Part shown: positions 6,894-13,009 of the stretch, piece by piece
Layout: the number at the start of each line of letters is the position of its first letter
How positions within the stretch are numbered: the stretch's first letter is position 1
DNA from: Bacillota bacterium
GTDB taxonomy: Bacteria > Bacillota > Clostridia > Oscillospirales > Oscillospiraceae
Assembly: GCA_029268085.1 (NCBI GenBank)
Contig: JAJUHD010000052.1
Location: 1 to 13,009, forward strand
DNA: 13,009 bases
Reading direction: 5' to 3'
The notes under the pieces: model-generated
What the model saw: only the letters and a program-made list of their open reading frames with translations
What the model was told of the DNA's origin: nothing
Database searches by the model: none
Program-made: the position numbers and the translations under genes

Positions 6894-7655
6894 TTAAAAC
6901 TCGGGGATAAGCTTTTTCAGTATCGCAAGCACTGCCTGCGGGCAGGCGCTGTCCATCGGGAGATCAAAGAGAGTTCTGTCCTCACGGTCAAATTTGTTAA
7001 CCTCCGCGTCTTCAGGCAGTTCGCCGAAAACTTCAAGCCCGACCTTCTTCAGGAGCTCTTCCTTGGGCTGGTCATTGCGTACACGGTTCAAAACAAGGCC
7101 CGTAGCCTTGACGTCGATATTATTTTCGCCGGCTTTCGCAACGGCTATTATGCCGGCGGCAGTCTGCAGGCTTCTTGCGGACATATCGGCCATTACAAGC
7201 AGACAGTCAACGCTCTTCATAACGCGGCGATTGAGCTGCTCCGGGCCGGCTTCGCCGTCAATAACTACATAGTCGTAGTCGCCGGCAAGAGTATCTATTC
7301 CATAACGGAGGAGCTCGTTGCAGGCGCAGAAGCAGCCCGGCTCCTCCGGACGTCCCATAGTCAGAAGGTCAAAGCCTTTTCCGTGCGCAAGTATACTGCG
7401 CATAAGGTCTTTCGTAGGTCCGTTGTTCAGCTCTTCTCTTACTTGACGCATGCCGAGCAGTTCACTGCGGAGCTGACTGACAGTCTTATCAACCTTTAAG
7501 CCGGTCGTATAGCACAGGCTCATAGCGGAGTCTGCATCAATTGCGAGCACTCTGCCGGGGAAACGCTCTGAGAGCAGACGGATAAGAAGAGTCGAAACGA
7601 CCGTTTTGCCTGTTCCGCCTTTTCCCGTAACGGCAATAGATCTGATTTTTTCCAT
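6894..7655 (-). CDS. CooC/AcsF-like P-loop ATPase (MinD/ParA superfamily) with CxC metal motif
   Basis: A 253-residue cytosolic ATPase. It has the deviant Walker A GKGGTGKT (residues 11-18, signature Lys12), DADS (40-43, switch I region), and VVIDGEAG (130-137, switch II). A CFCAC motif at 108-112 matches the position of the CxC that binds metal at the dimer interface of CooC, the nickel-insertion ATPase of carbon monoxide dehydrogenase. AcsF for acetyl-CoA synthase is related. No such nickel enzyme is encoded here; the neighbours are an iron-sulfur reductase/dehydratase upstream and a metal-responsive repressor downstream, so a role in metal-centre maturation is inferred. ATG 7655 gives the usual compact start; GTG 7664 (nine bases earlier) is also possible, as neither has a strong ribosome binding site. 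Confidence 0.88.
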   Translation of the reverse strand: MEKIRSIAVTGKGGTGKTVVSTLLIRLLSERFPGRVLAIDADSAMSLCYTTGLKVDKTVSQLRSELLGMRQVREELNNGPTKDLMRSILAHGKGFDLLTMGRPEEPGCFCACNELLRYGIDTLAGDYDYVVIDGEAGPEQLNRRVMKSVDCLLVMADMSARSLQTAAGIIAVAKAGENNIDVKATGLVLNRVRNDQPKEELLKKVGLEVFGELPEDAEVNKFDREDRTLFDLPMDSACPQAVLAILKKLIPEF

Positions 7656-7706
7656 ATATTTCACTCGCTTTCCAATATGAATAATATGATTAATCCTCGA
7701 CCACGA

Positions 7707-7727
7707 CCGCAGTATTATTTACTGCGG
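7707..7727 (-). other. Intercistronic hairpin
   Basis: Perfect 8-bp arms CCGCAGTA (7707-7714) and TACTGCGG (7720-7727) with a 5-nt loop lie in the 96-nt gap between the large catalytic subunit gene and the CooC-like gene. No T run follows on the - strand. It is more likely an mRNA-stabilising or processing hairpin, or a partial attenuator, than a full terminator. Confidence 0.55.
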
Positions 7728-7751
7728 CCGCGATCGATATAAAGCTAAGCG

Positions 7752-9071
7752 TTATTTCGTAAAGTTTTCTGCGCCGACTACTGATTCCATGTACTCGCCG
7801 ATCTGGGCGCGGAGTTCGTCGTTGGATTTGTAGCGCGGGTCGATAGCGTCGACATCGACATAGAGAGTGGGTATACCGTACTTCTGCTGGATGTAGTCCG
7901 TAACGATCTTGCCGGAAGCCCATGTGTGCTTGCAGCCGACGTGTCCCATGAAGATGGAGACGTTGACCTTGTAATCTTCATACATCTTGTCGATGACCTT
8001 GAGCCAGTATTCGGTCGGGCCGGTAGCGCCGTGGATCATCGGGACGAGAAGCATGGACTTGGCAAGCTGAAGCTTCATGCTTTCCCAGTTGTCCATATCT
8101 TCGAACAGAACGCCGTCCTGATAGCCGAAGCCGTCCATAACGGTGATTGCGCCATAGGTCTTCTCCATCCAGTCCATGATGCCGGTGTTCGACCACAGCA
8201 TGTTCTGCATGAGGCAGACACGATAGCGCTCTTCGGGGCAGCGGGTTCCGGTCATACCCATGTCTATGAGCATGTTGCCCATGTCGAGCTGGGTCTGAAG
8301 CATCGTAGTAACCTCAGGGGTGCCGGCCAGCGGTGCGATGATCTCGTTGAGGACGAGCATACGTCCGGGCAGGACGCAAGGGGTCTTCTTGCGAAGGTCA
8401 GCCAGCTGCATAAGAATTGAATAAGCCTTGTTGGATTCTTCTGAGATTTGTTTAAACTTCTCATAGCGCTCCGCATCCCATTTGAGGCCGGTGAGTTCTT
8501 CCATGAAGGGGATAAAGGCCTGTATCTGGTCTGCCAGATATGCATATCCTTTGTCGTCATGACGGAAGGGGCAGTCGAAGGTGAAGCAGGGGCAGCCGAA
8601 GAGGCGCTCCATCATCGGGTATGCGATACGGGCGGAGTCGCAGGGAACGGTTGCGTGTACGAAAGCGTCAATTTTGACACCGAATTCGTTCTTTAACGCG
8701 ACGCCGAGCTGTGCCTTATCGATGGCGCACATGCTGGTGGGAGCATACTTTTCTGTCTCGTCGATGTAGCGGCCGCAGAGGTCTTCCATGGAAGCGATAC
8801 GGGTGGGGATAGTATCAAGGAAGAAGGGGACGCAATCGAATGCACGCATAATGGTTACGGGAACAGGTCCGCCGAATGCAATAAGTTTCTTGCCGTTTGC
8901 TTTCGCGTCGCGGATTTCCTCCCAGCAGAATTTCTGGATATCAACGGTCCACATGATCTCGGGCATACCCTTGGAGAGCATGTGCTGATAAATGCTGTCG
9001 ACCTGCTGGCAGGTCAGTTCTATCATGTTAACCGGCTTGGTGGGATCAAAGTTCTGTTTTACTTCAGCCAT
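7752..9071 (-). CDS. Large catalytic subunit of an ATP-dependent acyl-CoA reductase/dehydratase (BzdO/BcrB-like, HgdA/B superfamily)
   Basis: A 439-residue protein of the 2-hydroxyglutaryl-CoA dehydratase/benzoyl-CoA reductase superfamily, where two related subunits each hold a [4Fe-4S] cluster and bind the CoA thioester. Length and the C-terminal signature GHVGCKHTW (residues 376-384, Cys380) followed by YGIPTLYVDVDAID fit the larger subunit of bzd-type benzoyl-CoA reductase. Other candidate ligands are Cys144 in VPCDSARI and Cys115. Where the small subunit has a Cys-Cys-His-Val-Pro motif, this one reads GGPVP (67-71), so that Cys is missing. Start ATG 9071 has AAGGAGG within the 16-nt gap after the preceding gene, implying tight coupling. 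The substrate may be benzoyl-CoA, another aryl-CoA or a 2-hydroxyacyl-CoA; sequence alone cannot decide. Confidence 0.93.
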   Translation of the reverse strand: MAEVKQNFDPTKPVNMIELTCQQVDSIYQHMLSKGMPEIMWTVDIQKFCWEEIRDAKANGKKLIAFGGPVPVTIMRAFDCVPFFLDTIPTRIASMEDLCGRYIDETEKYAPTSMCAIDKAQLGVALKNEFGVKIDAFVHATVPCDSARIAYPMMERLFGCPCFTFDCPFRHDDKGYAYLADQIQAFIPFMEELTGLKWDAERYEKFKQISEESNKAYSILMQLADLRKKTPCVLPGRMLVLNEIIAPLAGTPEVTTMLQTQLDMGNMLIDMGMTGTRCPEERYRVCLMQNMLWSNTGIMDWMEKTYGAITVMDGFGYQDGVLFEDMDNWESMKLQLAKSMLLVPMIHGATGPTEYWLKVIDKMYEDYKVNVSIFMGHVGCKHTWASGKIVTDYIQQKYGIPTLYVDVDAIDPRYKSNDELRAQIGEYMESVVGAENFTK

Positions 9072-9087
9072 TGTAAAGTCCTCCTTC

Positions 9088-10203
9088 TTACTTCTCTATC
9101 ATTTCAACGAAAGCTTCTGCACGGATAGCAAGCTGTCCGGCGTTGGCCATCTGCTCTTCACGCTCGACCTGAAGCATCGGGATGCCGGCTGCCTTGAGAT
9201 CGGGCTCGAGGTAGTAAGCTTCGCCTCCCCAGCATTCGCAGTTCTGCATCTTCTCATAGATGACACCCTGAACATTGTATTCCTTGCAGGTGTCAACGAT
9301 TTCCTTATGGATCGCGGGGCGATTGTCGAGAGCACGCGGGCAGGTGTTGCGAGTGAGATAGTACTTTGCGATGGAACCCATGACATCCTTATCATCAGCA
9401 ACAAGCTTATCTCCGAAGGCTCTTGTGCCGAAGCAGAGAGCATCTGCAACAACGAGACCGCCCTTGTCCTCAATGACCTTGATATACTCGGGATTATCAA
9501 GGGCGGAGCCGATGATCATGAGGCGTGCGCGTGCCTTGATGGGCGTGCGGCCCTTTGCATCAGCAATGAACTCCTTGAGAGCCGCGATGTACTCGTCAAC
9601 GGTCAGGTCGCAGTATGCAAGCATGGCTCTGAGAGCTTCCACACCGGAAACCTTGGCTTCCTTCCGGAGCACAAAGAGCTGAGCAATAAGATCGCGTACT
9701 TCGTTGGTCTTTGCGATCGCAGCCTTGAGGCCATCGTCGGTGACCTTCGTGCCGGAAAACTTGCCAAGCTTGTCGGCAAGATCCTGAAGCTCGGACTTGT
9801 AGTATCCGATTGTCATGTCGTTAGTGATACGGGGAGCGCCGATTTGATGGACAAATTGATTTTTGCCGTTCTTCTTGGAGATATGCTCCCAGTTGTCAAG
9901 AATACGGGTAGCCATCATGCAGCCGTCGGACTGTACCAAACCGTCAAGGTCATATGTACCGTTCATCAGATACTCAAGAATGCTTCTTGCGTAGCTGCAG
10001 CTGAAGCTGGACATCCATGCTTCAGCGTCGCTGCTGTCAACACAATTGGTGGCTCTCAGACGAACGGGCATAACATCAGCGGCTAAAAGGATTTCCGTGG
10101 GGACATGGCAGCAGACATAGCCGACTGCCTTCTTGCCGGATGCTTTCCAAGCTTTTGTGGATTCGCTTGAAATGTTGGTCTCGAATAATTTTTCGTAACT
10201 CAT
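9088..10203 (-). CDS. Small catalytic subunit of an ATP-dependent acyl-CoA reductase/dehydratase (BzdN/BcrC-like, HgdB superfamily)
   Basis: A 371-residue partner of the subunit encoded immediately downstream. It shows the superfamily opening motif CCHVPTEILLAADVMPVRL (residues 31-49), Cys69 in FSCSYARS, Cys321 and Cys323 in KMQNCECWGGE, and the C-terminal IPMLQVERE (341-349). Cys31/32, Cys69 and Cys321/323 are the likely [4Fe-4S] ligands. The length is close to that of BzdN/BcrC and of HadC/HgdB-type subunits. Start ATG 10203 has AGGAGG about 6 nt upstream. It lies between a ferredoxin gene and the large subunit, an arrangement that favours a benzoyl-CoA-reductase-type enzyme over a simple dehydratase; this is inference. 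Confidence 0.93.
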   Translation of the reverse strand: MSYEKLFETNISSESTKAWKASGKKAVGYVCCHVPTEILLAADVMPVRLRATNCVDSSDAEAWMSSFSCSYARSILEYLMNGTYDLDGLVQSDGCMMATRILDNWEHISKKNGKNQFVHQIGAPRITNDMTIGYYKSELQDLADKLGKFSGTKVTDDGLKAAIAKTNEVRDLIAQLFVLRKEAKVSGVEALRAMLAYCDLTVDEYIAALKEFIADAKGRTPIKARARLMIIGSALDNPEYIKVIEDKGGLVVADALCFGTRAFGDKLVADDKDVMGSIAKYYLTRNTCPRALDNRPAIHKEIVDTCKEYNVQGVIYEKMQNCECWGGEAYYLEPDLKAAGIPMLQVEREEQMANAGQLAIRAEAFVEMIEK

Positions 10204-10305
10204 GTGTCTCCTCCTTTAATTTCTTAGGGAAATAATTTCAATCCCGCCGTGCCAGCCCTTTCTCCGTAGGCCGACCGTGAGATAAAAATTCGTAAACGAC
10301 GCTTC

Positions 10306-10581
10306 TTACCAAGAGAAGCTGATCGCATCCGCGGCGCAGGCCTGTCTGCAGAGTTCTTTTTCGCCGTTGGCCTTACAGCTTGCGCAGCTCGTCAGCAAGG
10401 TGTTGCGGCCATCCTCCCTTATAAGCACTACCTCATCGTCAAAATCGTCAAGCTCAGTCGCAAAAAGCTTTTCGGGGCAGGATGAGATACAGCCTTTGTC
10501 CTTGCATTCCGCGCATTTTGAGGTGTCGATCTTGATGTAGTAGTGACCGGAACCATCTTCATAGCCGTAATTTGCTATCAT
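10306..10581 (-). CDS. Small 2[4Fe-4S] ferredoxin-like protein
   Basis: A 91-residue protein with eight Cys in two clusters: C23-x2-C26-x4-C31-x3-C35-Pro and C66-x2-C69-x8-C78-x3-C82. The x8 gap in the second motif is the hallmark of Allochromatium-type ferredoxins, the class known to feed electrons to benzoyl-CoA reductase in Thauera. The x4 gap in the first motif is longer than the usual x2. Acidic residues between the motifs (DDFDDE) are typical of an electron carrier that docks to partners. Start ATG 10581 follows AAGGAGG. It sits between the activator genes and the catalytic subunit genes, so it probably donates electrons to the activators encoded here. Confidence 0.87.
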   Translation of the reverse strand: MIANYGYEDGSGHYYIKIDTSKCAECKDKGCISSCPEKLFATELDDFDDEVVLIREDGRNTLLTSCASCKANGEKELCRQACAADAISFSW

Positions 10582-10644
10582 GACATAAGCCTCCTTCCGA
10601 CTTTTGCGGCATATCCGGATACTGCCGGCTACGCCGCCCGATAC

Positions 10645-11535
10645 TCACTGGTTTTCCTTTGCCCGTTTCTTTTCAACAAGCTCCTTTGCGATGATTGCAG
10701 CGCCCAGTGCGCCGGCGATTTGAGTATCCATGGTGGGGGTAAGCGCCTTGATATTCATCAATTTTTCAATACGGCGCGTAACGCCGATGTTCTTTGCTAT
10801 ACCGCCGGTGATGGCAAAATCGGGCTCCATGCCGTTGCGCTCTAGCAGACGGACGACGCGAAGCGCCATAGCGTGGCAGTAAGCCGCAAGAACCTTTTCC
10901 TTTGTCCAGCCAGCGCGCATCAGCTTTGTGGCTTCGCTCTTTGCGAAGATGACACAGGTGGAGGAAACGGGAGCGGGCTCTTCGTCGATCTGGAAAGACA
11001 TTTCGCCGATGTCTTCAACCCGTACCGCCAGAAGGTTTGCAATAACTTCCATGCCGCGGCCCGTTCCGGCTGCACACTTGTCATTCATCATGAAGGATGT
11101 AACAGTTCCCTTTTCGTCGCAATGGATGGCCTTGCAGTCCTGACCGCCCATATCGAGGATGGTGCGCACGGTGGGACCGTATATGTAGTTCGCGCCTCTC
11201 GCGTGGCAGGTGATCTCCGTGACCGTCTTGTTGGAGAACGGCACATTGACTCGTCCGTATCCGGTTCCGATTGTATAGGTTATATCTTCCAGTGTCAATC
11301 CTGTATCCTTCATTGCCCAGTTGATTGCGCCGATAGCGGAATCAGGGCTGTTGGAGCCGGTTCTCATGTTTGAATATGCATAGGGCACGCCGTCAGCCAG
11401 AATAACGGCCTGCGTGCTGGTCGAGCCGATATCAACTCCGGCAGTAATGAGACTTCCGTGCCAATCGGGAATGTCGGGATTCTTCCAGTTAGACTCGGTC
11501 CATCTCCAGTATTCAACTTTTTCTATTTCAGCCAT
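10645..11535 (-). CDS. Activator ATPase subunit, BadF/BadG/BcrA/BcrD family (BzdP/BcrA-like)
   Basis: A 296-residue ASKHA-fold ATPase that in this family couples ATP hydrolysis to low-potential electron transfer into the catalytic subunits. Phosphate and nucleotide motifs are GVDIGSTSTQAV (33-44), LDMGGQDCK (127-135) and ITGGIAKN (242-249). Cys154 in NDKCAAGTGRG and Cys194 in STCVIFAKSE are the two ligands that each subunit of the dimer gives to a bridging [4Fe-4S] cluster. About 30 residues rich in Trp and acidic residues precede the ATPase core (three Trp at 10, 12 and 17, then Trp25). These are absent from the second activator and could make subunit contacts. Start ATG 11535 is preceded by GGAGG, in a 15-nt gap after the upstream gene. 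Confidence 0.93.
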   Translation of the reverse strand: MAEIEKVEYWRWTESNWKNPDIPDWHGSLITAGVDIGSTSTQAVILADGVPYAYSNMRTGSNSPDSAIGAINWAMKDTGLTLEDITYTIGTGYGRVNVPFSNKTVTEITCHARGANYIYGPTVRTILDMGGQDCKAIHCDEKGTVTSFMMNDKCAAGTGRGMEVIANLLAVRVEDIGEMSFQIDEEPAPVSSTCVIFAKSEATKLMRAGWTKEKVLAAYCHAMALRVVRLLERNGMEPDFAITGGIAKNIGVTRRIEKLMNIKALTPTMDTQIAGALGAAIIAKELVEKKRAKENQ

Positions 11536-11550
11536 AGTCTTATCCTCCGT

Positions 11551-12321
11551 TTACTGATTCTCGGCAGCAAAGATAGCCGCACCTATTGCGCTCATGAACT
11601 GGTTGTCTTCGGGAACGGTTATTTCTCTTCCGAAGACCTTGGACATGCAGCTGACGAGTCCTTTGTTGAATCCGGGGCCGCCAATCATCGTGAAGTGGTC
11701 GGTGAGACCGACTCTGCGTATCATTGAAGCGATGCGGTTAGCAATGCCCATATGTACGCCGTAAGCGATATCTTCTCTGCTCTCCTTGGCGTGGATCAGG
11801 GAAATAACCTCAGATTCTGCGAAAACAACGCATTGAGCATTGGTTGCCAGTTCCTTTGTATGACGGAGAGAAAAGTCTCCCATTTCTTCCGTTTTGATTT
11901 GAAGAGCACGAGCCATAGCTTCGATAAATGTTCCCGCACCGGATGCGCACTTATCGTTGACTTCGTACTTCATTACTGAGCCGTCGTCGTTCAGGCGGAT
12001 TACACGGCAGCTGTCTGCGCCCATGTCGATAACTGTGTCGGATTCGGGAATAGCGAATCTTGCACCCCTCACTGCCGCGCCGACCTCATTGATATCCCCG
12101 TCGCCCCACTTGATAATATCGCGGCCGACACCTGTGATAATAACGCACTCGACGTCTTCCTTCTTTATCCCTGCGTCACTCAAAGCCATTTCATATGCTC
12201 TCTGAGCTGCCAGGTCTGCGTCGAACTCTGTGGGAAGCAGGGCCTTGCCGACGACCTTGCCGTCCTTCATGATGGCGGCCTTAGTGTTTTGGCTGCCACA
12301 ATCGATTCCTGCGGTTATCAT
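11551..12321 (-). CDS. Activator ATPase subunit, BadF/BadG/BcrA/BcrD family (BzdQ/BcrD/HgdC-like)
   Basis: A 256-residue ASKHA-fold ATPase, first gene of the operon. Motifs are AGIDCGSQNTKA (4-15), IDMGADSCR (98-106), IGGPGFN (213-219), and the cluster-ligand pair Cys125 in NDKCASGAG and Cys164 in AQCVVFAES. The length matches compact HgdC-type activators. It differs from the following activator in nearly every motif (GADS for GGQD, GGPGF for GGIAK), so the two most likely form a heterodimer, as BcrA/BcrD do, rather than being recent duplicates. Start ATG 12321 has AAGGAGG 7 nt upstream. Transcription probably starts about 70 nt upstream from a sigma-54 promoter. Confidence 0.93.
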   Translation of the reverse strand: MITAGIDCGSQNTKAAIMKDGKVVGKALLPTEFDADLAAQRAYEMALSDAGIKKEDVECVIITGVGRDIIKWGDGDINEVGAAVRGARFAIPESDTVIDMGADSCRVIRLNDDGSVMKYEVNDKCASGAGTFIEAMARALQIKTEEMGDFSLRHTKELATNAQCVVFAESEVISLIHAKESREDIAYGVHMGIANRIASMIRRVGLTDHFTMIGGPGFNKGLVSCMSKVFGREITVPEDNQFMSAIGAAIFAAENQ

Positions 12322-12403
12322 ATATGTTCCTCCTTAATATGCTATGCCGTTGAATTTCGGTAACTTCTCTATCTACGGCACCCAATCCATACACTTAACA
12401 TTG

Positions 12404-12420
12404 AGCAAAAAATGTGCCAA
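12404..12420 (-). promoter_or_regulatory. Sigma-54 (-24/-12) promoter of the operon
   Basis: On the - strand the sequence TTGGCACATTTTTTGCT matches the sigma-54 consensus TTGGCAC-N5-TTGCW at all specified positions, with exactly 10 bp between the GG of the -24 element and the GC of the -12 element. The predicted start is near 12393, giving a leader of about 70 nt before the first activator ATPase. Sigma-54 promoters need an enhancer-binding activator, which is not encoded in this window. No equally good sigma-A promoter was found in the same stretch. Confidence 0.75.
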
Positions 12421-12577
12421 TTCCCTATTATTCAACAAATTAGTATCCTTCACACAAAAATTTAAACTTTTTTTGTCAATCTTGATTAAGTAACTGCCTT
12501 TTTTCGCCGAACTGAAGCCATTAAATTTCAAATAGGGGTATGCAAATTCCCGTTATTTAGAAAAACGGAACCACAGT

Positions 12578-12607
12578 TGTTTCATATATGTAGCGATTGT
12601 GTTTCAT
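12578..12607. repeat. Direct repeat TGTTTCAT, possible enhancer-binding site
   Basis: TGTTTCAT occurs at 12578-12585 and 12600-12607, 22 bp apart (two helical turns on the same DNA face), about 160-200 bp upstream of the sigma-54 promoter. That distance suits an upstream activating sequence. Related TGTTTC stretches occur near 12920 and 12950. Confidence 0.35.
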
Positions 12608-12732
12608 TTTTGTTTTGACGTTGACCATTTCTGCCTTTTCGAAATCAAAAACTGGTAGAAATTCGTTTCCGACTAAAAAAACAGCTTCTGATGTAATAAT
12701 TATGGCAAATCACTAAAAAGTACCAATCCGGT

Positions 12733-12805
12733 TTGCTGCTGATTCCGGTGCGTGCAAAGTATAAAAGTATGGCTTTCACGCAATGAATATAGCAGCAATC
12801 AGCAG
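12733..12805. repeat. Nested inverted repeat in the upstream region
   Basis: The outer arms are CTGCTGATT (12736-12744) and AATCAGCAG (12797-12805). The inner arms are TGCGTGCAAAG (12749-12759) and CTTTCACGCA (12773-12782), with one bulged base. An alternative, overlapping outer pairing is TTGCTGCT (12733-12740) with AGCAGCAA (12791-12798). The function is unknown. Confidence 0.5.
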
Positions 12806-12980
12806 GCCAATTTACGCTCTTATTATATTTTGATAAGTTAATCACAAAAAATTGTCCGATATTTTAGATCTAATGCCGAATATTTTAAAATCAAAAAATC
12901 GCATATAAACTCTCTTACCTGTTTCGACAGTTCGTTTTGCTTCAATATTTGTTTCAAATTGTTCCACAATCAAAAAGAAA

Positions 12981-13009
12981 GAGCGGAGACAATAGACTTG
13001 CCTCCGCTC
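12981..13009 (-). terminator. Terminator of a - strand gene beyond the right edge
   Basis: Arms GAGCGGAG (12981-12988) and CTCCGCTC (13002-13009) form a perfect 8-bp stem with a 13-nt loop. On the - strand it is followed by TTTCTTTTTG. It therefore most likely ends a - strand transcript that enters from outside the window, isolating the operon from upstream read-through. Confidence 0.75.

Larger units (their letters stand above)
12322..13009. other. Long gene-free regulatory region upstream of the operon
   Basis: This AT-rich stretch of about 690 nt has no credible gene. It holds the sigma-54 promoter (12404-12420), an AT-rich inverted repeat ACAAAAA (12454-12460) / TTTTTGT (12470-12476), and two TGTTTCAT repeats 22 bp apart (12578-12585, 12600-12607). 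A nested inverted repeat (12733-12805), a second weaker sigma-54-like match (12794-12810), and the terminator of a gene beyond the right edge complete it. A 66-codon GTG-started - strand frame at 12645-12845 has no ribosome binding site. Confidence 0.65.

Noticed and set aside
8992..10086. A 364-codon + strand frame opposite the small catalytic subunit gene and the start of the large one
   Set aside because: It lies antisense to clearly homologous genes, has no ribosome binding site, and its translation shows no family motif. It is a by-product of codon bias on the other strand.
12474..12479. Perfect TTGACA on the - strand as a sigma-A -35 box for the operon
   Set aside because: No acceptable -10 box lies 16-18 nt downstream, and the sequence is part of an A/T-rich run. 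The sigma-54 site nearby is far stronger.
12645..12845. A 66-codon - strand frame in the long upstream region
   Set aside because: It needs a GTG start without a Shine-Dalgarno sequence, runs through the nested inverted repeat, and encodes nothing recognisable.
1..13009. CO dehydrogenase or acetyl-CoA synthase genes expected beside a CooC-like ATPase
   Set aside because: No sequence in the window resembles these nickel enzymes. The CooC-like call rests on its own motifs only.

Overview
The window reads as chromosomal DNA from an anaerobic Firmicute of the Clostridia. The evidence is strong AGGAGG-type ribosome binding sites, oxygen-sensitive iron-sulfur radical-type enzymes, CoA-transferases of the acetate/4-hydroxybutyrate type, and short AT-rich intergenic regions with Gram-positive terminators. 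Base composition looks moderate, with AT-rich gaps. No rRNA, tRNA, CRISPR array, transposase or phage gene is visible.

Left edge (1-2591, + strand): the 3' part of an ABC transporter ATPase, truncated by the window start. It overlaps a 634-residue multi-pass permease with a large C-terminal soluble domain, and a bidirectional terminator follows. This module looks unrelated to the rest. Next, on the - strand, is a small ABM-fold (quinol monooxygenase-like) protein with its own promoter (2607-2961).

Middle (3008-6331, - strand): two paralogous class I CoA-transferases of about 460-477 residues in tandem. Each has its own promoter and terminator. The two promoters share sequence around the -10, which suggests they are co-expressed. 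A perfect 13-bp inverted repeat (6377-6408) lies upstream of the second one.

Right (6431-12420, - strand): a seven-gene apparent operon. In transcription order it encodes two different BadF/BadG/BcrA/BcrD-type activator ATPases, a small 2[4Fe-4S] ferredoxin, the two HgdB/BcrC/BcrB-type catalytic subunits, a CooC/AcsF-like P-loop ATPase with a CxC metal motif, and a CsoR/RcnR-family metal-sensing repressor with a His-rich N terminus. Two distinct activators plus a dedicated ferredoxin is the layout of an ATP-dependent class I benzoyl-CoA reductase (Bzd/Bcr type). An ordinary 2-hydroxyacyl-CoA dehydratase normally has a single homodimeric activator. A near-perfect sigma-54 (-24/-12) promoter lies just upstream of the first gene, in a gene-free 0.7-kb region that also holds repeated motifs and a nested inverted repeat.

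Inferred working model: a CoA-transferase activates a carboxylic acid (aromatic or other) to its CoA thioester. The ferredoxin passes electrons to the activator pair, which uses ATP hydrolysis to deliver low-potential electrons to the catalytic pair for reduction or dehydration of the thioester. The CooC-like and CsoR-like proteins suggest a metal-handling or maturation branch. The substrate cannot be told from this window, and no downstream beta-oxidation gene is present.
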